From an uncultured Clostridium sp. (GTDB lineage Bacteria > Bacillota_I > Bacilli_A > RF39 > UBA660), in contig CAJJPX010000008.1 in assembly GCA_905193755.1 (NCBI GenBank), forward strand, positions 1-46,991: DNA of 46,991 nt. Reading direction: 5' to 3'. Positions 1 through 7,304 of this stretch are shown here, in pieces (positions within the stretch are counted from its first letter, which is position 1; every line of letters begins with the position of its first letter). The notes under the pieces are model-generated. The model saw only the letters and a list, made by a program, of their open reading frames with translations, did not search any database and was not told where the DNA came from. The position numbers were made by a program, and so were the translations under genes.

Positions 1-95
1 ATCTAATGTAGTTGCTTGTGAATTATAAAACATTAAACTCATATTTTTAACATTTGATGTATCAAAACTACTTACATCTAATGTAGTTGCTTTTG
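1..95 (-). repeat. 75-bp tandem repeat coding a 25-residue surface repeat
   Basis: The 17 bases at 1-17 recur at 76-92, a period of 75 bp or 25 codons. This encodes the start of the DUF285-type repeats of the truncated surface protein. Only one full period and the start of the next are visible. Confidence 0.8.
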
Positions 96-879
96 AACCA
101 TTAAACGTACAACTCATTGAAATAACAGGTTTATTATTTATATAAGTGCAAACTTTACTAGTTACAGGATCAGTACTTGATTTATCAGTTAATTGTACAC
201 CCCAGCCATCACTAATATTATTCCAAGCCAAATAAGTAGTTGAGGAATAAGCACCTTCTTGCTTATATCTATATGTATACTGTCCATCAGTATACTTTGT
301 TCCCTGACTAAGTGGATCGTTAGTAAGAGTATCACAAAAATATGTATTTGAAGATGTAGTCTCCATTGTAGTAATTTCAGAATATGAACTTGGTACATCT
401 ACATCAGTGAGTTTATTAGTACTATAACCGCCACTTACTGAAAAAGTAAGAGTTTGTGCACTACTAGAATTATTTATTATTTTTAATTTTAAAGTACCAG
501 TAATACCTTTTTCTAATAATTCTCCTGAAGACAAATACTTAGTAAAAGCTTCACTTGTATCTTTAGTTTCATCATAATAAGAAATTGTTACATTATCATT
601 CTTTAAATATAATAATTTAAAATATGTATCTACTCCATTTTGATTAGTTATATTTACATCAACAATAGTTTCACCTGCTGGTACGCTTAATGTATTTGTA
701 CTATTACCTTCGATAGTCATTGAATACTTAAGCTCTCCAATATACATCTCAGCAGCTCTTTTATTATCAATATTTACTTTAAAATATGAAAGACTATAAG
801 TGAGCAAAATACATAATGCTAATACTATAGATATAACACCTATATATTGTTTAAAATAATCAATTATTTTTTGCATCAT
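1..879 (-). CDS. BspA-like (DUF285 repeat) surface protein, N-terminal part, truncated by window edge
   Basis: The frame is open from an ATG at 879 to base 1, giving 293 codons with no stop. A hydrophobic segment at about residues 13-35 (core VISIVLALCILLTYSLSYF) looks like a signal anchor. A Ser/Thr/Asn-rich extracellular region follows, and then 25-residue repeats of the type TLDVSSFDTSNVKNM start at the edge. Such repeats are typical of BspA-like surface leucine-rich proteins and mycoplasma DUF285 lipoproteins, which bind host or bacterial surfaces. AGGTG lies 10 nt before ATG 879. ATGs at 884 and 887 hit a stop within four codons, so 879 (or 876) is the start. The repeat region continues outside the window, so its total length is unknown. 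Confidence 0.85.
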   Translation of the reverse strand, partial: MMQKIIDYFKQYIGVISIVLALCILLTYSLSYFKVNIDNKRAAEMYIGELKYSMTIEGNSTNTLSVPAGETIVDVNITNQNGVDTYFKLLYLKNDNVTISYYDETKDTSEAFTKYLSSGELLEKGITGTLKLKIINNSSSAQTLTFSVSGGYSTNKLTDVDVPSSYSEITTMETTSSNTYFCDTLTNDPLSQGTKYTDGQYTYRYKQEGAYSSTTYLAWNNISDGWGVQLTDKSSTDPVTSKVCTYINNKPVISMSCTFNGSKATTLDVSSFDTSNVKNMSLMFYNSQATTLD

Positions 880-911
880 AGCATCATATCACCTATTCTT
901 TATATAAATAT

Positions 912-938
912 ATTATAACATAAAAATATATAAGTCAA
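912..938 (-). promoter_or_regulatory. Putative sigma-A promoter of the BspA-like gene
   Basis: On the minus strand, TTGACT (933-938) and TATAAT (912-917) are separated by 15 bp, 33 bp upstream of the ATG at 879. Both boxes match well but the spacer is short. Confidence 0.45.
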
Positions 939-984
939 CTTTATTAAACATAGAATTTATAGTATAATTTTATTGTGATGTGTT

Positions 985-1620
985 ATGAAAAAAATAGAAT
1001 ATAAACCTTTAATACTTACTGTGGTATTAATTGCATTTCAATCTTTATGTTACTTTGTATCTAAATTCTTTGGAGATAATCCTAACCTAATCGGAGGTGT
1101 TATAGATAGTAAAATACCATTTAATATGTGGTTTATTATTCCTTATTGTATATGGTATTTACTTATATTCTTAATTCCATATTATTTATATAAGAAAGAT
1201 AAAAATATTTTTATTAAATATATTATTTCATATGTATTTTGTACGGTTATAGCAAATATATTATTTATAATATATCCAACATATGTAGATAGACCTGTTG
1301 TTACTGGAACTAGTATTTTAGAGTTAATAACAAGAATTGTATTTTGGGTAGATACTCCTGCTCAAAATTGTTTTCCAAGTTTGCATTGTGCAGTTAGTAT
1401 GTTATTTATATTATATATGTTTGAGTGTAAGAAGTGTCCATTATATTTGAAGATACTTACCCTTATAATATCTATATTGATAATGATTGCCACATTATAT
1501 ACTAAACAACATGTATTTATTGATTTACTTAGTGGTGACATCTTAGCAATTGTCTCATATATAATAGTAAATAATCTTAAGAAAACTAAAAAGAAGGTAA
1601 AAGAACTATTATCAATTTAA
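985..1620 (+). CDS. PAP2-like membrane phosphatase
   Basis: This 211-aa protein has several hydrophobic segments (about residues 10-28, 47-65, 78-97, 132-150, 155-172 and 180-196). It has the lipid-phosphatase core in order: a DRP motif near residue 107, PSLH near 131-134 in the loop after the third or fourth segment, and H-x3-D (HVFIDLLSG) near 173. These match the KxxxxxxRP, PSGH and SRxxxxxHxxxD motifs of the PAP2 superfamily, with the first one degenerate. Likely substrates are a lipid phosphate such as phosphatidic acid or undecaprenyl pyrophosphate, acting on the outer membrane face. The ATG at 985 follows a GTGAT-type RBS; an ATG at 978 is out of frame. A weak -10 box TATAAT lies at 963-968. 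Confidence 0.8.
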   Translation: MKKIEYKPLILTVVLIAFQSLCYFVSKFFGDNPNLIGGVIDSKIPFNMWFIIPYCIWYLLIFLIPYYLYKKDKNIFIKYIISYVFCTVIANILFIIYPTYVDRPVVTGTSILELITRIVFWVDTPAQNCFPSLHCAVSMLFILYMFECKKCPLYLKILTLIISILIMIATLYTKQHVFIDLLSGDILAIVSYIIVNNLKKTKKKVKELLSI

Positions 1621-1630
1621 TAGTTTTTTT
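1604..1630 (+). terminator. Terminator of the PAP2-like gene
   Basis: Stem AACTATTA (1604-1611) pairs with TAATAGTT (1618-1625), with a 6-nt loop followed by five T. The right arm begins with the gene's own TAA stop. Confidence 0.75.
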
Positions 1631-1704
1631 ATGTAAAGCATGAAGAAAATATTCTTAAAAATCTTGTCTTATAGTATAATATAAATATAAGGATGTGATG
1701 TGTT

Positions 1705-2703
1705 ATGAGAAGAAGACATCTTAAAAAAAGTGTTAAATTGATACTTAAAAGAATACTAGTATTAATAATAAGTGGACTTATATTATGGGGGGCATTTTTA
1801 TGTATTAGAGATATAAATAATCCTGATAATGATAGTGATACTAGTGGGGGAAAAGAAATGAATAAAGAAGAATATGTTTATAAAGAGGAACTTTTACATT
1901 TAGGATATGATATTAAAGATATAAATGTTATTTCATCTAAAGTGAGTAATGTTGATGTTAAAAAGTATTTATTAAGTGAAAAGTATGAAGATATTACTAA
2001 GTTTATAGCAAGTCCTTATTATAAAGCTGAAAAAACTAGTAGATATCAAAAATATTATAATAAACATAAAGAATATGATACTGACAGTGTTGTTATATAT
2101 GTAGAGATTGGGCTTGATAATGAATTTTATTCTGACCCAGTAGAGATAACTAATACTGATGATGTGAATGTTTTGGTAAATAAATATAACAAATTACCAA
2201 GTAACTATGAAGCTAAAGATTTAGTAGAGTTAAGTAAAGATTACAGTTCTCGTGGACATTTACTTAAGAAGGTAGCAGCGGACGCTGTTATGAAGATGAT
2301 TGATGCTGCTAAAAGTGATGGACTTAATTTACTTGTAATATCAGGTTATAGAACTGAAAGCACTCAAAGTGGTTTATATAATAATTCAGTTAAAAAGAAT
2401 GGTATTGAGCATGCTTTAATATATTCAGCAAAACCAGGATATTCCGAACATCAATTAGGTTTAGCAGTTGATCTTAATGATACTGAAGAGAGATTTGATC
2501 AAACTAAAGAATATAAATGGCTTAAAGCTAATTCATATAAATATGGATTTATAGAAAGATACCCTAAAGGAAAAGAATATATAACAGGATATGGTTATGA
2601 ACCTTGGCATTATAGATACTTAGGAGTAGATTTAGCTACTAAAGTATTTACTGAGAATGTTACTTATGAAGAGTATTTGGTAAAACATTCAAAGCAAATT
2701 TAG
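1705..2703 (+). CDS. VanY-type D-alanyl-D-alanine carboxypeptidase (M15B), membrane-anchored
   Basis: The protein has 332 aa. An N-terminal membrane anchor (residues 15-33) is followed by a ~130-residue spacer and an M15B peptidase domain (about 175-320). Zinc ligands are visible as H249 and D256 in SEHQLGLAVDL and H302 in EPWHYRY, with the catalytic Glu E299. The arginine of SGYRT is the usual substrate-carboxylate binder. Such enzymes trim the terminal D-Ala of peptidoglycan stem peptides outside the membrane. There are no vanH/A/X neighbours, so a housekeeping wall role is more likely than glycopeptide resistance. The RBS is AAGGATGTGATGTGTT before ATG 1705. The 3' end overlaps the convergent gene by 44 nt. 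Confidence 0.92.
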   Translation: MRRRHLKKSVKLILKRILVLIISGLILWGAFLCIRDINNPDNDSDTSGGKEMNKEEYVYKEELLHLGYDIKDINVISSKVSNVDVKKYLLSEKYEDITKFIASPYYKAEKTSRYQKYYNKHKEYDTDSVVIYVEIGLDNEFYSDPVEITNTDDVNVLVNKYNKLPSNYEAKDLVELSKDYSSRGHLLKKVAADAVMKMIDAAKSDGLNLLVISGYRTESTQSGLYNNSVKKNGIEHALIYSAKPGYSEHQLGLAVDLNDTEERFDQTKEYKWLKANSYKYGFIERYPKGKEYITGYGYEPWHYRYLGVDLATKVFTENVTYEEYLVKHSKQI

Positions 2704-3370
2704 ATATAAATATGAACTTATAAAACATAAATATCAAAGTGCAAGAAATAGTGATAATAATATACTTTACTATTTCTTTTTTTGTATAACTCATAGGCTT
2801 TACTTCAGTACCGGTTTTCTCTTCTTTAGATACAGTTTGTGACTTAAAAACATTTATTATATATTCTTCTTTGTTATCTAAAGTTATTTTTATAACATTC
2901 TTTGTATTATTAAAGTTACCATTACCAGTTATATTTACTTTAGCTGAATCGTTTGATAGTTCATAATTAATATCTAGTTCTTTTTCGTTTTCAATATTTA
3001 AATTATATTCATGAAGATTTTTATCAAAGTTAAGATTATATCCTTTGATATCTATATTTAGTATTTCATTTATAGAATCATTTTCTTCATAGTTTTTAAA
3101 AACTGTTATTTTAAAGTCTCCGTAGAGATCAGAACTTATTATAAAGGATTCTTTATCTTTACTTAGTGTATATTGTCCTTCTCCGCTTATTATTTCGTTT
3201 TTAGATGGAGTTACTGATATATTTATAGTATCTTTATCTGTAAAATAATTATATACTTTTATATCATTATCAAATAATGGAGATAAACTTTCATTATTAA
3301 TTTTTATTTTTTCTATTGCTTTAATACTTATTGGTATTAATAGTAATAAACTTAATATTATTTTTTTCAT
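2660..3370 (-). CDS. Membrane-anchored protein with two cadherin-like beta-sandwich domains
   Basis: From ATG 3370 this is 236 aa. A signal peptide (MKKIILSLLLLIPISIKA) is followed by two ~70-residue repeats of the Pfam Cadherin-like_b type: each has LSP-F(D)..-YNY, a G-x-G turn, and ends in a fixed TVFK/NVFK strand. A spacer and a C-terminal membrane helix (about residues 203-222) follow. A GTG at 3406 is also in frame, 8 nt after the phosphorylase stop, but it would put 12 residues ahead of the signal peptide. Neither start has a good RBS. The gene follows pdp and is probably cotranscribed. Role unknown; such domains are usually surface adhesion or spacer modules. Confidence 0.72.
   Translation of the reverse strand: MKKIILSLLLLIPISIKAIEKIKINNESLSPLFDNDIKVYNYFTDKDTINISVTPSKNEIISGEGQYTLSKDKESFIISSDLYGDFKITVFKNYEENDSINEILNIDIKGYNLNFDKNLHEYNLNIENEKELDINYELSNDSAKVNITGNGNFNNTKNVIKITLDNKEEYIINVFKSQTVSKEEKTGTEVKPMSYTKKEIVKYIIITISCTLIFMFYKFIFISKFALNVLPNTLHK
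2744..2783 (+). terminator. vanY terminator, embedded in the opposing gene
   Basis: AGAAATAGT (2744-2752) pairs perfectly with ACTATTTCT (2769-2777), with a 16-nt loop, followed by six T (2778-2783). It lies wholly inside the coding region of the convergent gene, opposite codons for its C-terminal membrane segment. Confidence 0.65.
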
Positions 3371-3414
3371 ATTAATAGTATTTACAATATAAAAAAATAA
3401 ATTCACTTTGGAAT

Positions 3415-4692
3415 TTATTTTATAGTTTTTATTATTATTTTTTTTGGTCTTTTCTTTTTCTTTTCTATTTTGAATGAGTCAACTAGTAGTTTATCCATAT
3501 TTTCTATCTTTTTATTATAATAGATAGTACCTAATATGTCTCCTTTATATACTTTTTCACCTAGTGTTTTATTTAGAATAACACCTACACTATAATCTAT
3601 TTTATCTGTCTTTTTATGTCTTCCAGCTCCTAGGTCAAATACTAGTTGTGATAGTTTTAATGAATCAATATTGTTTATGTATCCTTCTTTTTCAGAAACT
3701 ACTATGTATTTTTTGGCTTTGCCTTTTAGTTTCTTAATGTCTCCGCCTTGTGCTTTAATCCATTCATAGAATTTATTTTTAGCATGTCCACTTTCAAGTA
3801 AGTTAATTACTAGTTTCTTAGCTTTAGCTTGGCTTATTCCTTTAGCACTACTTATCATAAGACTTGAAATGTATACTGATAGTTCATATAGTCTTTTATC
3901 ATAAATTCCATTAAAGAAGTCTATTGCTTCTTTTACTTCAAGAGCATTACCTATGTTCTTTCCAAGTGGAATGTTCATGTCACTTAGGGTACATATTACT
4001 TTCTTTCCGTAGTATTCTCCGATCTTAACCATTGTTTTAGCAAGAGAAGTAGCACTTTTTATATTTTTCATAAAAGCACCTTTTCCTACTTTAAGGTCTA
4101 TTACTATTACATCGCTTCCACTAGCTATTTTCTTTGACATTATTGAACTTGCGATAAGTGGTATTGAGTCTACTGCCCCTATTTCATTTCTAAGAGCATA
4201 TATTTTTTTATCAGCAACTGCGATTTTTTCACTTTGACTTATTACTGCGCATCCAACTGTATCTAACATACGCAAAAATTCTTTTTTACTTAGTTTTAGT
4301 TTGTATCCAGTAATACTTTCTAATTTATCAACTGTACCACCAGTAAGGCCTAAACCTCTTCCACTCATTTTAGGAACAGCTACTCCAGCACAAGCAACTA
4401 TTGGAGAAACTATTAAAGTTATTTTATCTCCTACTCCTCCAGTTGAATGCTTATCTACTACTTTTTTATCTAAAGATGATAAATCAATTATTTCACCACT
4501 TTTAATCATTACATCAGTAAGATAATATGTTTCATCCATAGTAAGTCCATTATGATAAATAGCCCATACGAAGTTACTCATAGTTTCATCATTAATTCTT
4601 CCTTTTACATAGCTATTTACCATATATTCTATTTCTTTATATTCTAGTTTTTGTTTATTATTAACCTTTTCTGTAATTTCAACTGCTTTCAT
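3415..4692 (-). CDS. pdp: Pyrimidine-nucleoside (thymidine) phosphorylase
   Basis: The protein has 425 aa, near the family's usual ~433. The signature DKHSTGGVGDKITL (about residues 82-95) binds phosphate, and K-x-ALRNEIGAVDSIPLIASSIMSKK carries the nucleoside-binding Lys/Arg region. It cleaves uridine or thymidine with phosphate to the base and (deoxy)ribose-1-phosphate in cytoplasmic salvage. The closest type by sequence feel is the Gram-positive Pdp rather than E. coli DeoA. The RBS is GATAGGTGAATT before ATG 4692. A purine counterpart, deoD, lies 10 kb away. Confidence 0.92.
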   Translation of the reverse strand: MKAVEITEKVNNKQKLEYKEIEYMVNSYVKGRINDETMSNFVWAIYHNGLTMDETYYLTDVMIKSGEIIDLSSLDKKVVDKHSTGGVGDKITLIVSPIVACAGVAVPKMSGRGLGLTGGTVDKLESITGYKLKLSKKEFLRMLDTVGCAVISQSEKIAVADKKIYALRNEIGAVDSIPLIASSIMSKKIASGSDVIVIDLKVGKGAFMKNIKSATSLAKTMVKIGEYYGKKVICTLSDMNIPLGKNIGNALEVKEAIDFFNGIYDKRLYELSVYISSLMISSAKGISQAKAKKLVINLLESGHAKNKFYEWIKAQGGDIKKLKGKAKKYIVVSEKEGYINNIDSLKLSQLVFDLGAGRHKKTDKIDYSVGVILNKTLGEKVYKGDILGTIYYNKKIENMDKLLVDSFKIEKKKKRPKKIIIKTIK

Positions 4693-4750
4693 AATTCACC
4701 TATCCTATAGAATATTATACTATAAAAAGATTTCTTTTAAAATATGTTTT

Positions 4751-4778
4751 AAAAAAAATAAGATCATTAAATCTTATT
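4751..4778 (-). terminator. Terminator of the EcsC-like gene
   Basis: AATAAGAT (4757-4764) pairs with ATCTTATT (4771-4778) around a 6-nt loop. On the minus strand a run of T follows (4756-4751). The TAA stop (4774-4776) lies in the stem. Confidence 0.75.
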
Positions 4779-5790
4779 CTTCTATTAATTCTTCCTCTGT
4801 TTCTTTGTATTTTGGATTACTTAGCATAGTATCTTGAAGGGATGATTTAAGTCTATCACAACATGGTTTAAATGATACATAAGTTATTCCTCCTCCTACT
4901 AGTCCACCCATTACTGGTATAGCTTTCTTGAAGAATCCTGCGAATACTTCTTTGGTCATTTTCTTACCAAACCATTTTGATACATTTCTTACTATCGGAT
5001 ATATTGTTCCTTTAGTTAGTGCTTTATTCATGAGTTGTTTTTCTACTCCGGTTCCTAATGATTTTGCTAGTACTTTTAATGCATTGTTTGCTCCTGCTAC
5101 TCCATACATTACACCAAGACAAATCGTTAAAATATTTATTGTTTCACTATCAAATTTGTTATTCTTTTCATCAACGTTTATTTTTGGGAATCCATACAAA
5201 TACATTAATTTTTGTGTTGCTCTTAGCATGTAACCATAATACTGAACTATATCAGTTGGTATAGTTGCTGCCATTGCAAGCCCTCCTGGCATACCTAATA
5301 GTGTTGATATTCCAGATACGCAGTTTCTTTCGTATTTAATAACTTCGTCTGCAATTTTATCTATTTCTTCTTTTTTAATTCCTGCGTGCATTAGATTATG
5401 TTTTATTGCGTCTTCAATAACTTTTTCATCATAATTTTTATATAGTTCAGCTCTTAAGAATTCACTTCTATTAATTCTTATTCCCTTAACTCTTAACCCC
5501 ATTATTATGATGTCTTCTATATCAATACTTCCATTTCCATTTTCATCAATCATTTTAATGGCTTCGTCTTTAACTTCTATTATTTTGTCTTTTGCTTCTA
5601 TTGTTGCTTTCTTTGTAAATTCAGTTGTATTATTGATTGTTTTCTTCGTTAGTTCAGCAGTGCTATCAATTGTTTTCTTTGCAAATTTAGTTGTACTGTC
5701 TATTGTTTTCTTGGTTACATCTTTTGTAATGTTACCTGCGGTTTTAGTAAATTCCTTTACTCCTTTTGTTATGCTTTCTTTGTTTATCAT
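4774..5790 (-). CDS. EcsC-like protein with amphipathic 11-mer repeats and an EF-hand loop
   Basis: The protein has 338 aa. Residues 15-69 are five consecutive 11-residue units (such as TKKTIDSTTKF, AKKTIDSTAEL, TKKTINNTTEF), the pattern of LEA/apolipoprotein-like amphipathic helices. Residues 82-93 (DENGNGSIDIED) fit the canonical calcium EF-hand loop: D1, N3, N5, G6, I8, D12. From about 100 on the sequence resembles the EcsC family, including PGGLAMAATIPTDIVQYYGY and a Gly/Ala-rich hydrophobic stretch. EcsC-family function is poorly defined (membrane-associated, linked to Ecs transporters and secretion in Bacillus). No ecsAB genes are nearby. RBS AAGGAGT; single gene with its own promoter and terminator. 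Confidence 0.7.
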   Translation of the reverse strand: MINKESITKGVKEFTKTAGNITKDVTKKTIDSTTKFAKKTIDSTAELTKKTINNTTEFTKKATIEAKDKIIEVKDEAIKMIDENGNGSIDIEDIIIMGLRVKGIRINRSEFLRAELYKNYDEKVIEDAIKHNLMHAGIKKEEIDKIADEVIKYERNCVSGISTLLGMPGGLAMAATIPTDIVQYYGYMLRATQKLMYLYGFPKINVDEKNNKFDSETINILTICLGVMYGVAGANNALKVLAKSLGTGVEKQLMNKALTKGTIYPIVRNVSKWFGKKMTKEVFAGFFKKAIPVMGGLVGGGITYVSFKPCCDRLKSSLQDTMLSNPKYKETEEELIEE

Positions 5791-5807
5791 ATATACTCCT
5801 TACTAAT

Positions 5808-5836
5808 AGTATACAAACCAAGTTGTCTACTATCAA
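5808..5836 (-). promoter_or_regulatory. Sigma-A promoter of the EcsC-like gene
   Basis: TTGATA (5831-5836), a 17-bp spacer and TATACT (5808-5813) on the minus strand, 18 bp before the ATG. Confidence 0.7.
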
Positions 5837-5867
5837 TATAGTATTTGTAATTTTCGCGAATTATTTT

Positions 5868-6758
5868 TTATATTAATTTATATTCTCTAACAATAATTCT
5901 ATCATCTGAACAATATTCTATTACGAACTTATTTTCTTTCTTACATATTAATATTCCTATAGTATTATTATTAGTTATCTCTTTAATATTTTTATCAATA
6001 TAATTCATATATTTTTTTACTTGTGAAATATATTCTACTTTAAATTCTGTTACTTTGAGTTCTATCACTACATAAGCATTATATTTTATATTAAATAGTA
6101 ATAAATCTATTTTATGACAAGCATCTCCTATTTTAATTTTATATTCACTTCCAATGAAACTGAAATTATTTCCAAGTTCTTTCATAAATGATTCAATGTC
6201 CTCTAAAACTAAATCATGAAGTGCTCGTTCTGTTACTATTTCTTTATTCTTATTATTTTTTATTAATATTGGATTAGGCACTAAATCTTTTATTTCAATC
6301 TCATTATTAAGTATTAGCTTATTTTTAGTTTCAATAGGTAATCTTTCATATTCTTTATTTTTAATTTTTTCCCTTAATTCTCTTTTTGATAATTTTCTTT
6401 CAGAAGCAATGTTAACATAATATAACAATTTATTTTCATCTTTAATAGATAATAATTCAGAATAATGACTCCATGTTAATTGTGTCGCCAGTGGCGACAC
6501 TTTTTCATCACTAAACATATTATAGAATTGTTTCATTCTAAATAAAGTTCTTCTATTATATTTTTTACCAACTTCAACAACTAACTTTTTGGAATATTCT
6601 TCAATAATATTATCTCCATATTTTCCACCGGCTTCATTTAGTAATTTGCCTATTTCAAAATACGTGTTAACAGTGTTTCTTTCTTTTGAATAATCTTTAA
6701 CTCTTTTATATATTTCGTTATTTATTAATTTGTTTTTTATCTCTTCATAATAATTCAT
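5868..6758 (-). CDS. YhcG-type PDDEXK nuclease (DUF1016)
   Basis: From ATG 6758 this is 296 aa. The N-terminal DUF1016 domain contains the family's QLTWSHYSELL segment (about 93-103). The C-terminal PDDEXK domain has visible catalytic residues D218 (KIDLL) and E233-x-K235 (IELK). YhcG proteins are predicted nucleases found singly or beside restriction-modification and toxin genes. Here no methylase or specificity gene is present, so it is an orphan. An in-frame TTG at 6797 would add 13 residues, but ATG 6758 matches the family's N-terminus; neither start has a clear RBS. A strikingly GC-rich palindrome lies inside the gene (6482-6500). Confidence 0.85.
   Translation of the reverse strand: MNYYEEIKNKLINNEIYKRVKDYSKERNTVNTYFEIGKLLNEAGGKYGDNIIEEYSKKLVVEVGKKYNRRTLFRMKQFYNMFSDEKVSPLATQLTWSHYSELLSIKDENKLLYYVNIASERKLSKRELREKIKNKEYERLPIETKNKLILNNEIEIKDLVPNPILIKNNKNKEIVTERALHDLVLEDIESFMKELGNNFSFIGSEYKIKIGDACHKIDLLLFNIKYNAYVVIELKVTEFKVEYISQVKKYMNYIDKNIKEITNNNTIGILICKKENKFVIEYCSDDRIIVREYKLI
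6482..6500. repeat. GC-rich 19-bp palindrome inside the YhcG-like gene
   Basis: GTGTCGCCA (6482-6490) and TGGCGACAC (6492-6500) are perfect inverted arms around one base, followed on the plus strand by TTTTT (6501-6505). It is far more GC-rich than its surroundings. It codes for VSPLATQ on the minus strand and would act as a hairpin plus T-run in antisense. Confidence 0.8.
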
Positions 6759-6820
6759 ATTTATTTTTTTGTTAACGTTTCGGAATATAATAGTCAAATA
6801 TTGTTTAGTAATTAAGTAGC

Positions 6821-6843
6821 AAAAGCAGAATTACTCTGCTTTT
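6821..6843 (-). terminator. Weak terminator after ssb
   Basis: AAAAGCAGA (6821-6829) pairs with TCTGCTTTT (6835-6843) around a 5-nt loop. The T residues lie inside the stem rather than after it, so termination may be poor. The stem covers the ssb stop codon. Confidence 0.5.
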
Positions 6844-7157
6844 CTACTACTTAAGAATGATACTTTTTCTGCGACTACTTCCATACTATATTTCTTTTCA
6901 TTTTCTTTTTCATAAGTGTTCACTTGAATACGACCTTTTATTCCAACAATATCACCTTTTTTACAATATTCACAAGTTGTTTCTGCGATTCCTGCCCAAA
7001 GAACACACCTAATAAAATCTGTATCATAATTACCTTCCATATTTTTATATGCTCTTGGAACAGCTACTGTTATGATAGTCATTTTCTTATTGTTTTCTGT
7101 TGTTGATATCTCTGGGTCAGCTACTAAACGACCTGCTAAGACTACTTGATTTAACAT
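6831..7157 (-). CDS. ssb: Short single-stranded DNA-binding protein (OB fold)
   Basis: This 108-aa protein opens with the SSB-family MLNQVVLAGRLVADPEI and contains TDFIRCVLWAG and the strand KGDIVGIKGRIQVNTYE, covering one complete OB fold. It lacks the Gly/Gln-rich linker and acidic DF-type tail that recruit repair partners in full-length SSB (~160 aa). It may therefore be a second, accessory SSB, or the reduced SSB of this lineage. A very strong RBS (AAAGGAGG, 6 nt before the ATG) and its own promoter suggest high expression. Confidence 0.88.
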   Translation of the reverse strand: MLNQVVLAGRLVADPEISTTENNKKMTIITVAVPRAYKNMEGNYDTDFIRCVLWAGIAETTCEYCKKGDIVGIKGRIQVNTYEKENEKKYSMEVVAEKVSFLSSRKAE

Positions 7158-7178
7158 ATTTCCTCCTTTCGTAAGAGG

Positions 7179-7207
7179 AATATAACATAATAGAATTTTA
7201 ATAACAA
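7179..7207 (-). promoter_or_regulatory. Sigma-A promoter of ssb
   Basis: TTGTTA (7202-7207), a 17-bp spacer and TATATT (7179-7184), read on the minus strand, 22 bp before the ssb ATG. Confidence 0.6.
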
Positions 7208-7304
7208 ATTGGTAAAATTATATAATCAAGTAGTAATATTAGAGTAAAATTTTGTTTTCTCTTAGAGATAATTTAATTATCAATAGATTTTTTTCTAGTA
7301 AGAT

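Noticed and set aside
189..398. 69-codon minus-strand ORF in the left region
   Set aside because: It lies out of frame inside the longer BspA-like frame, which is open to the window edge and has coherent surface-protein sequence.
1705..2703. Vancomycin-resistance cluster because of VanY
   Set aside because: No ligase, dehydrogenase or VanX gene is present; VanY-type carboxypeptidases are common housekeeping enzymes in Firmicutes.
5507..5806. Plus-strand ORF of 99 codons opposite the EcsC-like gene
   Set aside because: It is the complement of the 11-mer repeat region. Repeated Lys/Thr codons give a hydrophobic antisense frame; no RBS, and the minus-strand gene is complete with promoter and terminator.
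5868..7157. YhcG nuclease as part of a restriction-modification locus
   Set aside because: Neighbours are ssb, sufS and an EcsC-like gene; there is no methylase or specificity subunit.
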